Source: Cauispirillum nitrogeniifigens | GTDB taxonomy: Bacteria; Pseudomonadota; Alphaproteobacteria; Rhodospirillales; Rhodospirillaceae | Reading direction: 5' to 3' | NCBI RefSeq assembly: GCF_049800675.1 | Contig: NZ_JBLOOT010000002.1 | Coordinates: 558,001 to 622,000 of the forward strand | DNA length: 64,000 nt | In this document: piece by piece, positions 50,541 to 59,516 of the stretch | How positions within the stretch are numbered: position 1 is the first letter of the stretch | Layout: the number at the start of each line of letters is the position of its first letter | Position numbers and translations under genes: made by a program | Notes under the pieces: model-generated | The model's database searches: none | Seen by the model: only the letters and a program-made list of their open reading frames with translations | Told to the model about the DNA's origin: nothing

Positions 50541-52271
50541 TCAGCCCAGGGCCAGGCGTTCGCGCAGGGCGCCTTCGACGAGGCGGGCGGAATGCTCCCA
50601 GCTGAACTCCCGGACGTGTTCCAACCCCGCCCGCGACCGCGCCGCCCAGACCTCCGGGTCGGTCAGCAGGCGTTCGATGCCGTCGGCGATGGCCAGCGGA
50701 TCGGGACGCGCCAGTTCCAGCGCCGCGCGCGGGAAGACGGCGGTCACGGGTTCGATGTCCAGTTCGACCAGCGGCAGGCCGCAGGCCATCATCTCGCGCG
50801 GGATGAGCGAATGGTTGGTGGCGGAGAACACCACGCCCACCCGCGCCTGGCGGTACAGGGCGCCCAGTTCCTCGGCCGACATCACGCCGTGGTCGGTGAA
50901 CGGAAAGCCCAGGTGCATGGCCGGCATGCGGCCGCCGAACAGGTCGACGTGGAAGGCATGGCCGCGCTTGGCCAGTTCCTCCAGCGCCAGCAGGCCCAGT
51001 TCCACCGCCCGGCGCGGGGTGGCATAGCGGGAATAGAAGGCGATGCGCGGCGCGGCGGCGCGTTCGCCCTCCGCCGGTGGGAAGTACGCCTGCGGGTCGT
51101 AGGCCAGATCCCACTTCATGGACCACAGGCCGTAGCGGTCGCGCATCAGGCCGTCCAGCCATTCACCGGCGCACAGGCAGTCGAACCCGAAGCCATAGGT
51201 CTCCCGCGTCAGCAGGCTGTCGCTGCCGGCGGGGTAGAAGTCGCATTCGTGATCCTGCACGAAGTAGAAGCGGCGGCGGAAGTTGCCCATCGCCCGCACC
51301 GGGTAGCAGGTCCAGCGGTCGGTGGCGATCAGCGCGTCGCCGGCGATGCCGTCCAGGGAGTCGTCGGGCAGGAAGCGCACGGCGACGGACTCGATGGGCT
51401 GGAAGTGGTCGCGGATGCTGTCGAACGCCGCCTGGCCGGTGGCATGCACGCGCGGCGGCATGATCCACAGGGTCTGGCGATGGCCGAACTGCTCCAGGAA
51501 CCGCACGATGCGGAAGATGGTCATGTGGCCGCCGGCCCCGCGCTGGAAGTCGGGGATGACCCAGTGGATGTCCAGGCAGTCGGGGTTGGCTTCGCCGGCC
51601 GGCGGGGTCAGGGGCACGCCCTGCCAGCGGGTGGCGAAGGACAGACGGTCGAAGAAGCGGGGCGCGCCGCGCGCCGGTTCGCCGGCCGGGGCCTCGGCGG
51701 CGGCCTGCTGGTGCGGGGTGCCCTGGCGGCCCTCCGCCCGGCCGCGCCGGATATAGTGGATGAGCGGGTTCACTCCGGCGGCGGCGACGTCCGGGTTGCT
51801 CGCCGTGTAGAACCCGGTGTGGAAATGCGGGCTGGGGTCGCGGCCCTCGCGGGCGCCGTGCAGGAGGTAGTGCAGCTCCAGCGCATGGCGATAGCCGACC
51901 AGATCGGGGTTGCGCGACAGGTAGAAGGCCGGGTCGAACAGCGGCGACCGGCGCAGCGTCCAGAACTCCTTCCACAGCGTCAGCGGCCGGCGCGGATAGC
52001 CGGCCTCCGCGATCATCCGGCGCAGCGCGCCGGGTCGCAGGGGCGGCAAGCGGTCCAGGCGCTGCGGCTGGTCGATGGCCGCGCGCAGGGCGTCCTGGGT
52101 GCGCACCAGCAGCGCCTGATGGGCGGCCAGGGCGGCGGCGCTCTGCTCGGCCTGCTCCTTGAGCGCCGCCAGCCGCGCGGCATCCGCCCCGGGCTTGGCC
52201 TGGGCTGTCGGAGTGGCGGTGGTGGCAATGGCGCTGGCGCTGGTCGAGGTGGCCTTGGCGACGTCAGACAT
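50541..52271 (-). CDS. Glycosyltransferase with N-terminal rhamnan-type motifs (WsaF-like GT4)
   Basis: A 576-residue protein. After an Ala-rich coiled start (to about 60), it carries paired motifs FDPAFYLSRNPDLV...HYLLHGAREGRDPSPHFHTGFYTASNPDVA...NPLIHYIRRGRAEGR, found in many polysaccharide glycosyltransferases. The C-terminal part is a GT-B glycosyltransferase (HWVIPDFQRGAGGHMTIFRIVRFLEQFGH, PRIAFYSRYATPRRAVELG, FSATNHSLIPREMMACGLPLVELD) like the WsaF rhamnosyltransferase. It ends 12 bases from the sulfotransferase gene upstream. Donor not known; rhamnose is plausible. Confidence 0.82.
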   Translation of the reverse strand: MSDVAKATSTSASAIATTATPTAQAKPGADAARLAALKEQAEQSAAALAAHQALLVRTQDALRAAIDQPQRLDRLPPLRPGALRRMIAEAGYPRRPLTLWKEFWTLRRSPLFDPAFYLSRNPDLVGYRHALELHYLLHGAREGRDPSPHFHTGFYTASNPDVAAAGVNPLIHYIRRGRAEGRQGTPHQQAAAEAPAGEPARGAPRFFDRLSFATRWQGVPLTPPAGEANPDCLDIHWVIPDFQRGAGGHMTIFRIVRFLEQFGHRQTLWIMPPRVHATGQAAFDSIRDHFQPIESVAVRFLPDDSLDGIAGDALIATDRWTCYPVRAMGNFRRRFYFVQDHECDFYPAGSDSLLTRETYGFGFDCLCAGEWLDGLMRDRYGLWSMKWDLAYDPQAYFPPAEGERAAAPRIAFYSRYATPRRAVELGLLALEELAKRGHAFHVDLFGGRMPAMHLGFPFTDHGVMSAEELGALYRQARVGVVFSATNHSLIPREMMACGLPLVELDIEPVTAVFPRAALELARPDPLAIADGIERLLTDPEVWAARSRAGLEHVREFSWEHSARLVEGALRERLALG

Positions 52272-52283
52272 GGTTCCGTTCCA

Positions 52284-53663
52284 TCAAATCAGGCGCAACG
52301 CCCTGGCCGCCCGCACGATAAATGTGTTGCCCAGGTGGTCAAGGGCTGTTTCGGCGATATCCACCCGCTTCCACAGCTCCTGGTTCTCCGTGTGCAGGGC
52401 GGCACGGTCCGCCTCGGTCCCGTCCACCCGCTTCCACAGCTCCTGGTTCTCCGTGTGCAGGGCGGCGCGCTCCGCCTCGGCCCCGTTCACCCGCTTCCAC
52501 AGGTCCTGGTTCTCCGCGCGCAGGGTGGCGCGCTCCGCCTCGGCCCCGCTCACGCGCTTCCATAGTTCCTGAGTCTCCTGGAGCAGGGCGTCGCGGCGCG
52601 ACTCCGCGTCGTGGACCCGCTGCCACAGCGCCTGGGACTCGGCATGCAGGGCGTCGCGGTCCCTTTCGGCGATGGCCACCCGCTCCCACAGCCGGGCGCC
52701 CTCGGCGCGCTGGCGGGCCCGGCGGGCCGCCCAGCAGGCCGCCACCTCGGGCGACGTCACCCTCCACAGCACCTCGGGCGTGACCTGCGGCAGGGCGGCG
52801 GCGAGGGCGGCGTCCAGGCCCGGCAGCGCGCCCGCGGCGGCGGCGGCATCCAGCGTTACGACGGCGCCGCCGGTCAGCGCCTTGAGCCCCGCGTGGACGG
52901 CCTGCGCCGCCACCACGGCGGGGTCGGTCAGGCAGTCGGGCGGCGGGGCGTGGCGCAGGCCGGCTTCCAGGAAGCTGTCGCCCTCAGGCGGGCGGGACCG
53001 GCCGGGCAGCGCGCCGTCGAGCCAGTCGGCCAGGATGGCCGGCCGTTCCAGGCAGTCGTCGTAGGCGACCAGGCCGAAAGTCCCGTCCCCGCTCCCGGCC
53101 AGCCACGCCAGGGTGTCGCGCAGGTACAGAAGCCACAGCGCCGCGCCCCAGGCCGGTGCCATGCAATCGCGGCGGCTGAGGGAGGCGGCCACCTCCGCCG
53201 GGTCGCGGATGACCACCAGCGGCAGGACCGCCACCCCCACCTCGCGGGCGGCGGCATCCCACAGCGGCGCCACGCGGCAGATCCGGGGGTCCTTCAGACC
53301 CCCCAGGCCCCCGGCGGTCAGGCGCGTCAGACAGGCCGCCAGGCCGGTGCCATGGGCGCGACCGGCGGCGGCCACCCGCGCCGGGGCGGCGGGCAGCGGG
53401 GCGCTCCAGTGGCCGTAGGCGGCGGCGAGCAGGTTCTCGTTCAGGGCCACCGCCTCGCGGTCCTCGAAGTAGCCCTTGGGGTTGAACTCGTTGGCGACCA
53501 GCAGGCTGCCCCCGAAGTCGACCCCTTGGCGCACCAGTTCGCCGGACACGGCGGAGGTGCCGCTGCGGTGCATGCCGGCCACCAGCACCAGGGTGCGGGG
53601 GCCGGACTCGGGGCCAGACGGGGGGCCAAATGGGGGGCCAGATGGGGGGGAAGCATCACTCAT
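52284..53663 (-). CDS. Sulfotransferase with C-terminal 21-residue coiled-coil repeats
   Basis: A 459-residue protein. A Pro/Gly-rich start is followed by P-loop LVLVAGMHRSGTSAVSGELV, NPKGYFEDREAVALNE, GGLKDPRICRVAPLW and LVVIRDPAEVAASLSRRD, the GMHRSGTS-type sulfotransferase signature. From about 335, five to six near-identical 21-residue units (LWKRVNGAEAERAALHTENQE type, three heptads) form a long coiled coil. A short hydrophobic tail (TFIVRAARALRLI) ends it. The coil may link it to the GT-D protein, which has the same LWERV segment. Confidence 0.82.
   Translation of the reverse strand: MSDASPPSGPPFGPPSGPESGPRTLVLVAGMHRSGTSAVSGELVRQGVDFGGSLLVANEFNPKGYFEDREAVALNENLLAAAYGHWSAPLPAAPARVAAAGRAHGTGLAACLTRLTAGGLGGLKDPRICRVAPLWDAAAREVGVAVLPLVVIRDPAEVAASLSRRDCMAPAWGAALWLLYLRDTLAWLAGSGDGTFGLVAYDDCLERPAILADWLDGALPGRSRPPEGDSFLEAGLRHAPPPDCLTDPAVVAAQAVHAGLKALTGGAVVTLDAAAAAGALPGLDAALAAALPQVTPEVLWRVTSPEVAACWAARRARQRAEGARLWERVAIAERDRDALHAESQALWQRVHDAESRRDALLQETQELWKRVSGAEAERATLRAENQDLWKRVNGAEAERAALHTENQELWKRVDGTEADRAALHTENQELWKRVDIAETALDHLGNTFIVRAARALRLI
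52362..52700. repeat. 63 bp tandem repeats encoding a coiled coil
   Basis: Copies of the block CACCCGCTTCCACAG begin at 52362, 52425 and 52488, with a diverged copy at 52551, exactly 63 bases apart; further degenerate units extend to about 52700. The first two are almost identical over the 63 bases. Each unit codes for 21 residues (three heptads) in the minus-strand sulfotransferase. Copy number may vary between strains. Confidence 0.88.
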
Positions 53664-53680
53664 CGGGATGGGCGGCTTAT

Positions 53681-55384
53681 CTACTTGTCGTCGAGGATGT
53701 TGATCACCACGCCCGAGGACACGGCGATGCGGTAGATGATCTCGACGATGTCCTTGAACACGGCGCCGGCCTTGCTGTCGATCTCGGGGAGGATCATCAG
53801 GTGGTCGCCGGGCCGCAGTTCGGGGTTCGAGGTCGTCTCGACGGTGCCGTTGAGGCGCTGGACCACGTACATGTCGTCGCCGCCGCGTTCGGTGAAGCCA
53901 CCGGCATCGGCGATGTACTCACGCACCGACCGGCCGGGCACGTAGAGCAGGCTCTGCGGGGCGCGCACCTCGCCCGACACCAGGATCACGTCGCTGCGCA
54001 GCGGAATGACGATCTCGTCCTCGGGTTCCAGGCGCAGGTCCATGTGACCCTGGCGGTTGCCCAGCACGACGCGGCCCTCGGGCTCGACGGCGCGGGCCTT
54101 GCCGATGAACCGTTCGACGAGCTGCGCCTCCTGGACGCGGATGGCGGCCTCCGAGGGGGTATCCGAGGAGGTCAGCAGCACCGAACGCTGCAACTCCTGG
54201 AGCGACACCTCCAGGGCGCGGGCCTGACGTTCGGCGGCGCTCTTGCGGCGCAGGTAGATGGCGTCGAGGTCGGCGCGGTCGGGGTCGATGGCGATGAGGT
54301 TCAGCACCTCGCCCAGGCGCGCAGAGCGCCGCACGGCGAAGGACGACGGCCCCCCGGCGTGGCCGGTGACGCTGACGAAGATGGTCTGGTCGACGCGGTC
54401 GGTCTGGAAGGTGTAGTTGTCGCCGTCGCGCACCCGCAGTTCGGCGAACTGGTCGAGCGGCACATAGGCGTTGTAGGGCTGCCCATCGCGCAGGCCGCTG
54501 ACCGCGACATGCGACGCCGACGGGTTGGGTCCGGCCACGGCCATCACCTGGGCGCCGGTGGTGACTTCCGGCGCCACCTCGAAGATGTGGCTGTTGCGCA
54601 CGTCGCCGTGCACCTCGATGGTCGGCCCCAGGGGAGCGACGACGACGGTGTCGTTGTCGGTGAACTGGATCTCGGGCATGCGCCCGTTGAGGATGAAGTC
54701 GTAGAGGTCGACGCGGGCCAGTTCGCGCCCGCCGCGCAGCACGCTGACGTGGCGGTACGACCCGGCGCGCGGGTTGATGCCGCCGGCCGCCGCCAGATAG
54801 TACAGCAGGGTGTCCAGGCGGGCGCCGGCGTAGCGGCCCGGCCGCATCACGGCGCCGGTGACGAAGACCGAAATCGGCTGGCTGGTCAGCAGGTTGGTGT
54901 AGGAATGCACGTTGCCGGTGAAGACCCGCGCGATGCCGCGCCGCACCGCCTGATCCAGGCCCTGGTTGGGCAGGCCGGCGACCTGGATGGGACCGATCTC
55001 GGGCAGGAAGATGTTGCCCTGGAGGTCGACGGTCAGGGTGCCGGCGAATTCCCAGGCGCCCCACACCGCGACCTGCACCTGATCGCCGGGGGCGATGCGG
55101 TATCCGGGGTTGATGGCCTGCGAGCGGGCGGTGAGGGACTGCTGCTCGAACAGGCTGGAGCCGAAGGGCGTCAGCGGCCGTTCGCTCACCGGGGTGGTGC
55201 CCGACAGCGGCGTGGCCTCCGGCGTCGGCATCGCCAGTTCACCGCCGATGGGGGCGATCCGCTGGGTCTGCCCGCCCTGGAGAATCTGCATGGCCTCGTC
55301 GGTCTGCGCCAAAGCCGGCGCTCCGGCCAGGAACGCCGCGCTGAACACGGCCGCCATCAGGCCGCGGAACCGCTGTGACCCCAC
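53681..55384 (-). CDS. Polysaccharide export outer-membrane protein (KpsD/Wza-like)
   Basis: A 567-residue protein with a signal peptide (about 10-28, AAVFSAAFLAGAPALAQ), a poly-export domain (YRIAPGDQVQVAVWGAWEFAGTLTVDLQGNIFLPEIGPIQVAGL), and repeated SLBB domains (SVFVTGAVMRPGRYAGAR, VEVHGDVRNSHIFEV, VILVSGEVRAPQSLLYVPGRSVREYIADAGGF). It forms the outer-membrane channel for capsule. Start GTG 55384 follows AGGGG by 7-8 bases; an ATG at 55357 is also possible. It is divergent from a small lipoprotein gene. Confidence 0.9.
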   Translation of the reverse strand: MGSQRFRGLMAAVFSAAFLAGAPALAQTDEAMQILQGGQTQRIAPIGGELAMPTPEATPLSGTTPVSERPLTPFGSSLFEQQSLTARSQAINPGYRIAPGDQVQVAVWGAWEFAGTLTVDLQGNIFLPEIGPIQVAGLPNQGLDQAVRRGIARVFTGNVHSYTNLLTSQPISVFVTGAVMRPGRYAGARLDTLLYYLAAAGGINPRAGSYRHVSVLRGGRELARVDLYDFILNGRMPEIQFTDNDTVVVAPLGPTIEVHGDVRNSHIFEVAPEVTTGAQVMAVAGPNPSASHVAVSGLRDGQPYNAYVPLDQFAELRVRDGDNYTFQTDRVDQTIFVSVTGHAGGPSSFAVRRSARLGEVLNLIAIDPDRADLDAIYLRRKSAAERQARALEVSLQELQRSVLLTSSDTPSEAAIRVQEAQLVERFIGKARAVEPEGRVVLGNRQGHMDLRLEPEDEIVIPLRSDVILVSGEVRAPQSLLYVPGRSVREYIADAGGFTERGGDDMYVVQRLNGTVETTSNPELRPGDHLMILPEIDSKAGAVFKDIVEIIYRIAVSSGVVINILDDK

Positions 55385-55572
55385 TGTGGTGCCCCTATCA
55401 TGTCGAGGGTTTCGCCCGTTCGCGCGGCACATCTTAACCATGCCGCCCAGCGCGTCAACAAAGCGCGTCATCCCGGCCGGCGGCGCGAGGGCCGCGCGAG
55501 GGTTGGTTGGCGGGCGGGCGGGCCTGTGTTATCCCGAGCGGACCAGGACACGGACCCGCCCCCGGAGGAACG

Positions 55573-56001
55573 ATGCCGTCGCGCCGCCATTCCCCTGCCC
55601 CCCGCACGCTTGCCCCCCGCATCCTTGCCCGGTCCTTTGCCGTGATGGCTCTTGCCACCCTGGTGGCCTCCTGCGCCTCCTGGCGGGCGGTGGTGCCGGA
55701 GCGGACCGCCGCGCCCGCCGCCGTGGACACGGCCGAGTCGCGGAGCCCGCATGCGGTGGTGCGCTATGTCGTCTCCGCCCCCGAAGGCGCCCGCACGCGC
55801 CTGGACGATCCGCTGGTCGGCGGGCCGGTGGACGTCGAGGTCGGCCGGGCCTACGTCTCCGCCACCGCCAGCCAGTGCAAGCGCTTCAACACCGTGGCGG
55901 CGGGCGGCGAGCGCACCGTGCGCACCTGGGCGGTCTGCCGCGTGGACGGCCGCGACTGGGAGCTTGTCACCGCCGGGGCGGCTCCCCTGGGCCAGCAGTA
56001 A
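55573..56001 (+). CDS. Small lipoprotein of unknown function
   Basis: A 142-residue protein. Signal with lipobox LATLVASCA (Cys34) marks it as a lipoprotein. The C-terminal half has QCKRFNTVAAGGERTVRTWAVCRVDGRDWELV, resembling small surface-antigen-like (DVU3141-type) proteins of alphaproteobacteria. A perfect GGAGG lies 6 bases before ATG 55573. Its last 35 bases are antisense to the 3' end of the KpsS-like gene. Role unknown, perhaps envelope-associated with capsule assembly. Confidence 0.8.
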   Translation: MPSRRHSPAPRTLAPRILARSFAVMALATLVASCASWRAVVPERTAAPAAVDTAESRSPHAVVRYVVSAPEGARTRLDDPLVGGPVDVEVGRAYVSATASQCKRFNTVAAGGERTVRTWAVCRVDGRDWELVTAGAAPLGQQ

Positions 56002-57451
56002 GGCCCAGGCGCCGCCGTAGCCACCACCGGGCATCGCGCAGCCACGGCACGGGATTTTCCGCTACCTCGCGCAGCAGCGCCCGCACCGGCACCCCCGGCG
56101 CGTCCGGCGCCACCGCCGGGGGGCAGGCCGGCAGGTGGTCGGGCTCGCGCAGGCGGGCGGCCACCGTCAGCGCCCCGGCGGCATCGTTGCGCACCAGATG
56201 GACCAGCAGGGCGCGCACCAGGAAGTCCTCGAACAGGCGGTATTCCTCCACCGACAGCCGGCCGGGCAGCCCGGCGGCCAGCGCGGCGACATAGGGCGCC
56301 GGGGCGGCGAAGTCGTGGGTGAAGCCCTTGCCGCCGAAGAAGGCACGGCCGATCTGTGCCGGCTTCAGCCCCGCCTGGCAGGCCTCCAGCAGCCCCTGGG
56401 AGCACAGCGCCACGGCATGGTCGACATGCGGAAACAGGGACGTGATGGCGTCCTTCTCCACCAGCCGCAGGCGTGCCGCCCGCTCCGGCGGCAGGGTGGC
56501 GGCGAACCGCTCCAGGGCCTCCAGGGTGAAGGCGCGGCGCAGGTTGGGGCGCTTGCGCTCCCACGGGTGGGCCTTGAAGATGACGTTGCAGTCAGTCTCG
56601 GCCAGCAGGCGGGCGATGAGGTCGCGGTAGACGGCCAGAGACGACACCTCGGGCAGCGGTGTTTCCAGGATCGAGAAGTCGTTGAGCACCTGGCCGACGA
56701 TCAGCACCACCGGCCTGCCGTCGCGCCAGAACGGCGCCAGGGGCACCGGGGTCGCGCGGACGTTCTTGTTGCGCATGCCCTTCAGCCGCCCGTGCGCCGC
56801 CGCGCGCAGGGCGTCGCGGTCGTCGGGCAGGGTCAGGCGGCCGTACCAGTCCGGGTCGGCCAGCAGGGAGCCGTTGGACAGCGGCGCGGCGCGTTCCTCC
56901 AGATAGAATTCGTGGCCGGTGAAGAAGCTTTCCAGGCCGAAGGTGCGCAAGCCCCGCCGCCGCGCCACGGCGTGCAGGGCGCGGGTGTAGATATAGGAGC
57001 CGGAGAACGCCAGGGCGTGGGTGATCTCCGGCCGCGCCGCCAGCCAGCCGTCCCAGAACAGCGCCCAGTCGCGGGCGGCGGCCAGGCACAGCAGCAGGTC
57101 GCGGCGGTCGTCCTCGTCCTCCAGGGCGCGGGCCAGCACCGCCTCGGGCGTGTTGGGACCGGCGCCCTCGTGCCAGCGCGGGCGGGCCATGGCCAGACAC
57201 AGGAACTCCCCCTTGGCGAGGCTCCACAGATTGACCCCGGCGGCCTCGGCGCGTCCCAGGTCGGCACCGTCGAGGGCGGCGAGGTGCGGCGCCAGGGCCT
57301 CGGCGAAGGGGCGGTAGTCGCCGTGCGCCTTCCACCACCGTTTGCGGGAGGTTTCGCGGGTGTACGGAATGCCGCCGGCCTTCAGCGCGTCGAACAGGGC
57401 GGCGAAGTTGCGGCGGTGGAAATGCCAGGAGTCGGGCAGCAGGACGTGCAT
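55967..57451 (-). CDS. Capsule polysaccharide biosynthesis/export protein (KpsS/KpsC-like)
   Basis: A 494-residue cytosolic protein. It opens MHVLLPDSWHFHRRNFAALFDAL and has HALAFSGSYIYTRALHAVARRRGLRTFGLESFFTG, CNVIFKAHPWERKRPN and HVDHAVALCSQGLLEACQAGLKPAQIG, the pattern seen in Capsule_synth (KpsS/LipB) proteins. KpsS and KpsC build the Kdo linker on phosphatidylglycerol, but identity as KpsS itself is not certain. Ends opposite the lipoprotein gene with a 35-base convergent overlap. Shares one base (TGATG) with the upstream GT4 gene. Confidence 0.75.
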   Translation of the reverse strand: MHVLLPDSWHFHRRNFAALFDALKAGGIPYTRETSRKRWWKAHGDYRPFAEALAPHLAALDGADLGRAEAAGVNLWSLAKGEFLCLAMARPRWHEGAGPNTPEAVLARALEDEDDRRDLLLCLAAARDWALFWDGWLAARPEITHALAFSGSYIYTRALHAVARRRGLRTFGLESFFTGHEFYLEERAAPLSNGSLLADPDWYGRLTLPDDRDALRAAAHGRLKGMRNKNVRATPVPLAPFWRDGRPVVLIVGQVLNDFSILETPLPEVSSLAVYRDLIARLLAETDCNVIFKAHPWERKRPNLRRAFTLEALERFAATLPPERAARLRLVEKDAITSLFPHVDHAVALCSQGLLEACQAGLKPAQIGRAFFGGKGFTHDFAAPAPYVAALAAGLPGRLSVEEYRLFEDFLVRALLVHLVRNDAAGALTVAARLREPDHLPACPPAVAPDAPGVPVRALLREVAENPVPWLRDARWWLRRRLGLTAGPGEPPRR

Positions 57452-58398
57452 CAGCGCGCTCCCCCCCCCACTGCGTGGTACACGGCGCGATAGACGGCGA
57501 TCTGGCGAGCCAGGACGTCCTCCCAGGCCGGGATGGCTGGCGCCCCGGCGAAGGCCCCGGCCTTGAGGCGGGCCAGCCGGTCCGGGTCGGCCAGCGCGGC
57601 GACCTGCTCCACGAGGGTGGCATCGTCCAGGACGAGGCCGTTGTCGCCGTCGCGCAGCCAGTCGGGCACCATGCCGACGGGCCGGGCGGCCACCGGCACG
57701 CCGGCGCCCAGGGCCTCGGGCAGGCAGGCCGGGCCACCCTCAAAGTCCGACAGGATGAGCAGCACGTCCATGCGATCATACAGGGCGCCGAACAGGCGGT
57801 AGGGCAGGGCCTCGAAGCACTCCACCGCGAATCCCCGGACGCGGGCGGCGGCGGCGTCGCGCCAGCGTCCTTCGCCGGCCAGGACGAAGGCGAAGCGTGC
57901 CGGGTCGAGGGCGGCGAACAGGCGTTCCAGGCGGTCCTCGCCCTTCACGCCGCGCGCATAGCGCTTCGACACCAGGCCCAGGCGGACGCGGCCGTCGGGC
58001 AGCGGGCGGGGTGCCGGGGGCGGCGGCAGGACGCGGCGGTCGACGCCATGGGGAATGACTTCGGTGGCGGTGATGCCGTGGTCGGCCAGCAGGGCTTGCT
58101 GGCCGGCATTCAGGCAGATCACCTTGACGCACTCGCGCCAGCGGGGCAGGAAGTCCGGCAGGCGCAGCCAGGCATGGGCATCGCGCGGGTCGTGGTGCAC
58201 GGTGGCCACCGCCGGGCCGATGAGCCGCCGCTCGCGGTGCGGGCGGTGATAGTGGCGCAGGGCGGCGGCGCGGTCGGGCCGCACGGCGCACGACAGCGTC
58301 AGGTCCGCCGGCGCGGCGGCGACGAGCCGGCGATAGAGGTCGTCGAAGATGCCGCTGGGCAGGGTGCGGGAGGACAGGACGTGGTTGACGCTGAGCAT
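57451..58398 (-). CDS. GT4-like glycosyltransferase
   Basis: A 315-residue GT-B protein starting MLSVNHVLSSRTLPSGIFDDLYRRL. It has the C-terminal donor domain features GRVRLGLVSKRYARGVKGEDRLERLFAALD, FAFVLAGEGRW, and MDVLLILSDFEGGPACLPEALGAGVPVAARPVGMVPDWLRDGDNG (the E-x7-E type motif). It likely adds a sugar to the capsule unit. The open frame extends far upstream, but homology starts here. It is divergent from the beta-propeller gene. Confidence 0.85.
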   Translation of the reverse strand: MLSVNHVLSSRTLPSGIFDDLYRRLVAAAPADLTLSCAVRPDRAAALRHYHRPHRERRLIGPAVATVHHDPRDAHAWLRLPDFLPRWRECVKVICLNAGQQALLADHGITATEVIPHGVDRRVLPPPPAPRPLPDGRVRLGLVSKRYARGVKGEDRLERLFAALDPARFAFVLAGEGRWRDAAAARVRGFAVECFEALPYRLFGALYDRMDVLLILSDFEGGPACLPEALGAGVPVAARPVGMVPDWLRDGDNGLVLDDATLVEQVAALADPDRLARLKAGAFAGAPAIPAWEDVLARQIAVYRAVYHAVGGGAR

Positions 58399-58491
58399 GG
58401 GGACGGGGTCGGGCGGCCGCTGGCGGGGCCACAAGGTAGCCCGGCGGCGCGGCCCAAGTCCATCCCCCGCCCCTCCCTCGCCGGCTCCTCG

Positions 58492-59445
58492 TTGGCGGCC
58501 CGCCTGCCGCGCCTCCTGCGCCGCGAGCAGTGGACCCTGGGCCTGGTCGAGCAGTCGGCCGAGGATGTGGTCCGCCACGGCCTGACCACGCCGGTGCGCT
58601 GGATGGACCCGCCGCGCCGCGGCTTCATCGCCGACCCCTGGGGCATGGTCCTGCCCGACGGCCGCCTGCATCTGCTGGCCGAGGTGCTGGAGTTTGGGGC
58701 GTTCAAGGGCGTCCTGGCAGCGGCCACCGTGGCCCCGCAGGACTTCGAGCGGGCGGCCTTTTCCCCCATCATCGACCTGCCGGTGCACTTGTCCTATCCC
58801 CAGGCGCTGCCTTGGCAGGGGCGCTGGCTGCTGTTCTGCGAAAGCTGGGAGGCCCTGGGCATCCTGGTGTTCGCCGCGCCGGCTCCCGACGGGCCGTGGC
58901 GCCTTGAAACGCGCCTGCTGCCCGGCGTGCCGGTGGTCGACCCGACGCCGGTGGAGCACGCCGGGCGCTGGTACCTGTTCCACACCCGCCAGGACGACGG
59001 CCCCAACAGCCGCCTGCGCCTGCTGCACGGCCCCACCCCCCTGGGGCCGTGGGAGCCGCACGCCCGCGCCGTGGTGGCCGAGGGTGCCGGCGGGGCGCGG
59101 CCGGCCGGGCCGCTGTTCCGGCTGGGCGACGGCACCCTGATCCGCCCCGGCCAGGACTGCCGCCGCACCTACGGCGGCGCCCTGTGCCTGTTCCGGGTCG
59201 ATGCCCTGACCCCGGATGCCTACGCCGAAACCCTGCTGCGCATCATCGCGCCGCCGGCCGGGCCGTGGGCGGACGGGCTGCACAGCCTGTGCCCGCTGGA
59301 CGATGGCCGTTGCCTCGTCGACGGCAAGCGGTGGCGGGCGGCGCCCCTGGAGCCGCTGCGGGCCGTGCTGCGGATGCCGGCGGCCCGGCGGCGCCGGCGG
59401 CTGGCGCCAGGCATCGCCGGTTCAGGGGAGTTACGGTCCTTCTAG
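58492..59445 (+). CDS. Beta-propeller glycosyltransferase-like protein (GINT-related), no ATG start
   Basis: A 317-residue protein with RRGFIADPWGMVLPDGRLHLLAEVLEFGAFKGVLAAATV, CLLF-type GRWLLFCESWEALGILVFAAP, WYLFHTRQDDGPNSRLRLLHG and DGTLIRPGQDCRRTYGGALCLFRVD. These match the N-terminal domain linked to glucosamine inositolphosphorylceramide transferases. No ATG or GTG with a Shine-Dalgarno lies in range; TTG 58492 is used by default. The reading frame upstream to 57475 lacks homology. Role in modifying a glycolipid or capsule is inferred. Confidence 0.7.
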   Translation: MAARLPRLLRREQWTLGLVEQSAEDVVRHGLTTPVRWMDPPRRGFIADPWGMVLPDGRLHLLAEVLEFGAFKGVLAAATVAPQDFERAAFSPIIDLPVHLSYPQALPWQGRWLLFCESWEALGILVFAAPAPDGPWRLETRLLPGVPVVDPTPVEHAGRWYLFHTRQDDGPNSRLRLLHGPTPLGPWEPHARAVVAEGAGGARPAGPLFRLGDGTLIRPGQDCRRTYGGALCLFRVDALTPDAYAETLLRIIAPPAGPWADGLHSLCPLDDGRCLVDGKRWRAAPLEPLRAVLRMPAARRRRRLAPGIAGSGELRSF

Positions 59446-59486
59446 GATGGTTTAAGGGGAGGGGGCGGCGGCGCCGGTCCGTTACG

Positions 59487-59516
59487 CTATTGCAATAGGA
59501 CGGCGTGCGGTATAGC
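59487..59516 (+). promoter_or_regulatory. Palindrome and possible promoter upstream of the polyketide synthase
   Basis: CTATTGCAATAG (59487-59498) is a perfect 12 bp palindrome 158-169 bases before the PKS ATG. TTGCAA (59490-59495) and TATAGC (59511-59516), 15 bases apart, could form a weak sigma-70 promoter, so the palindrome would overlap the -35. It might be a regulator site. Confidence 0.3.
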
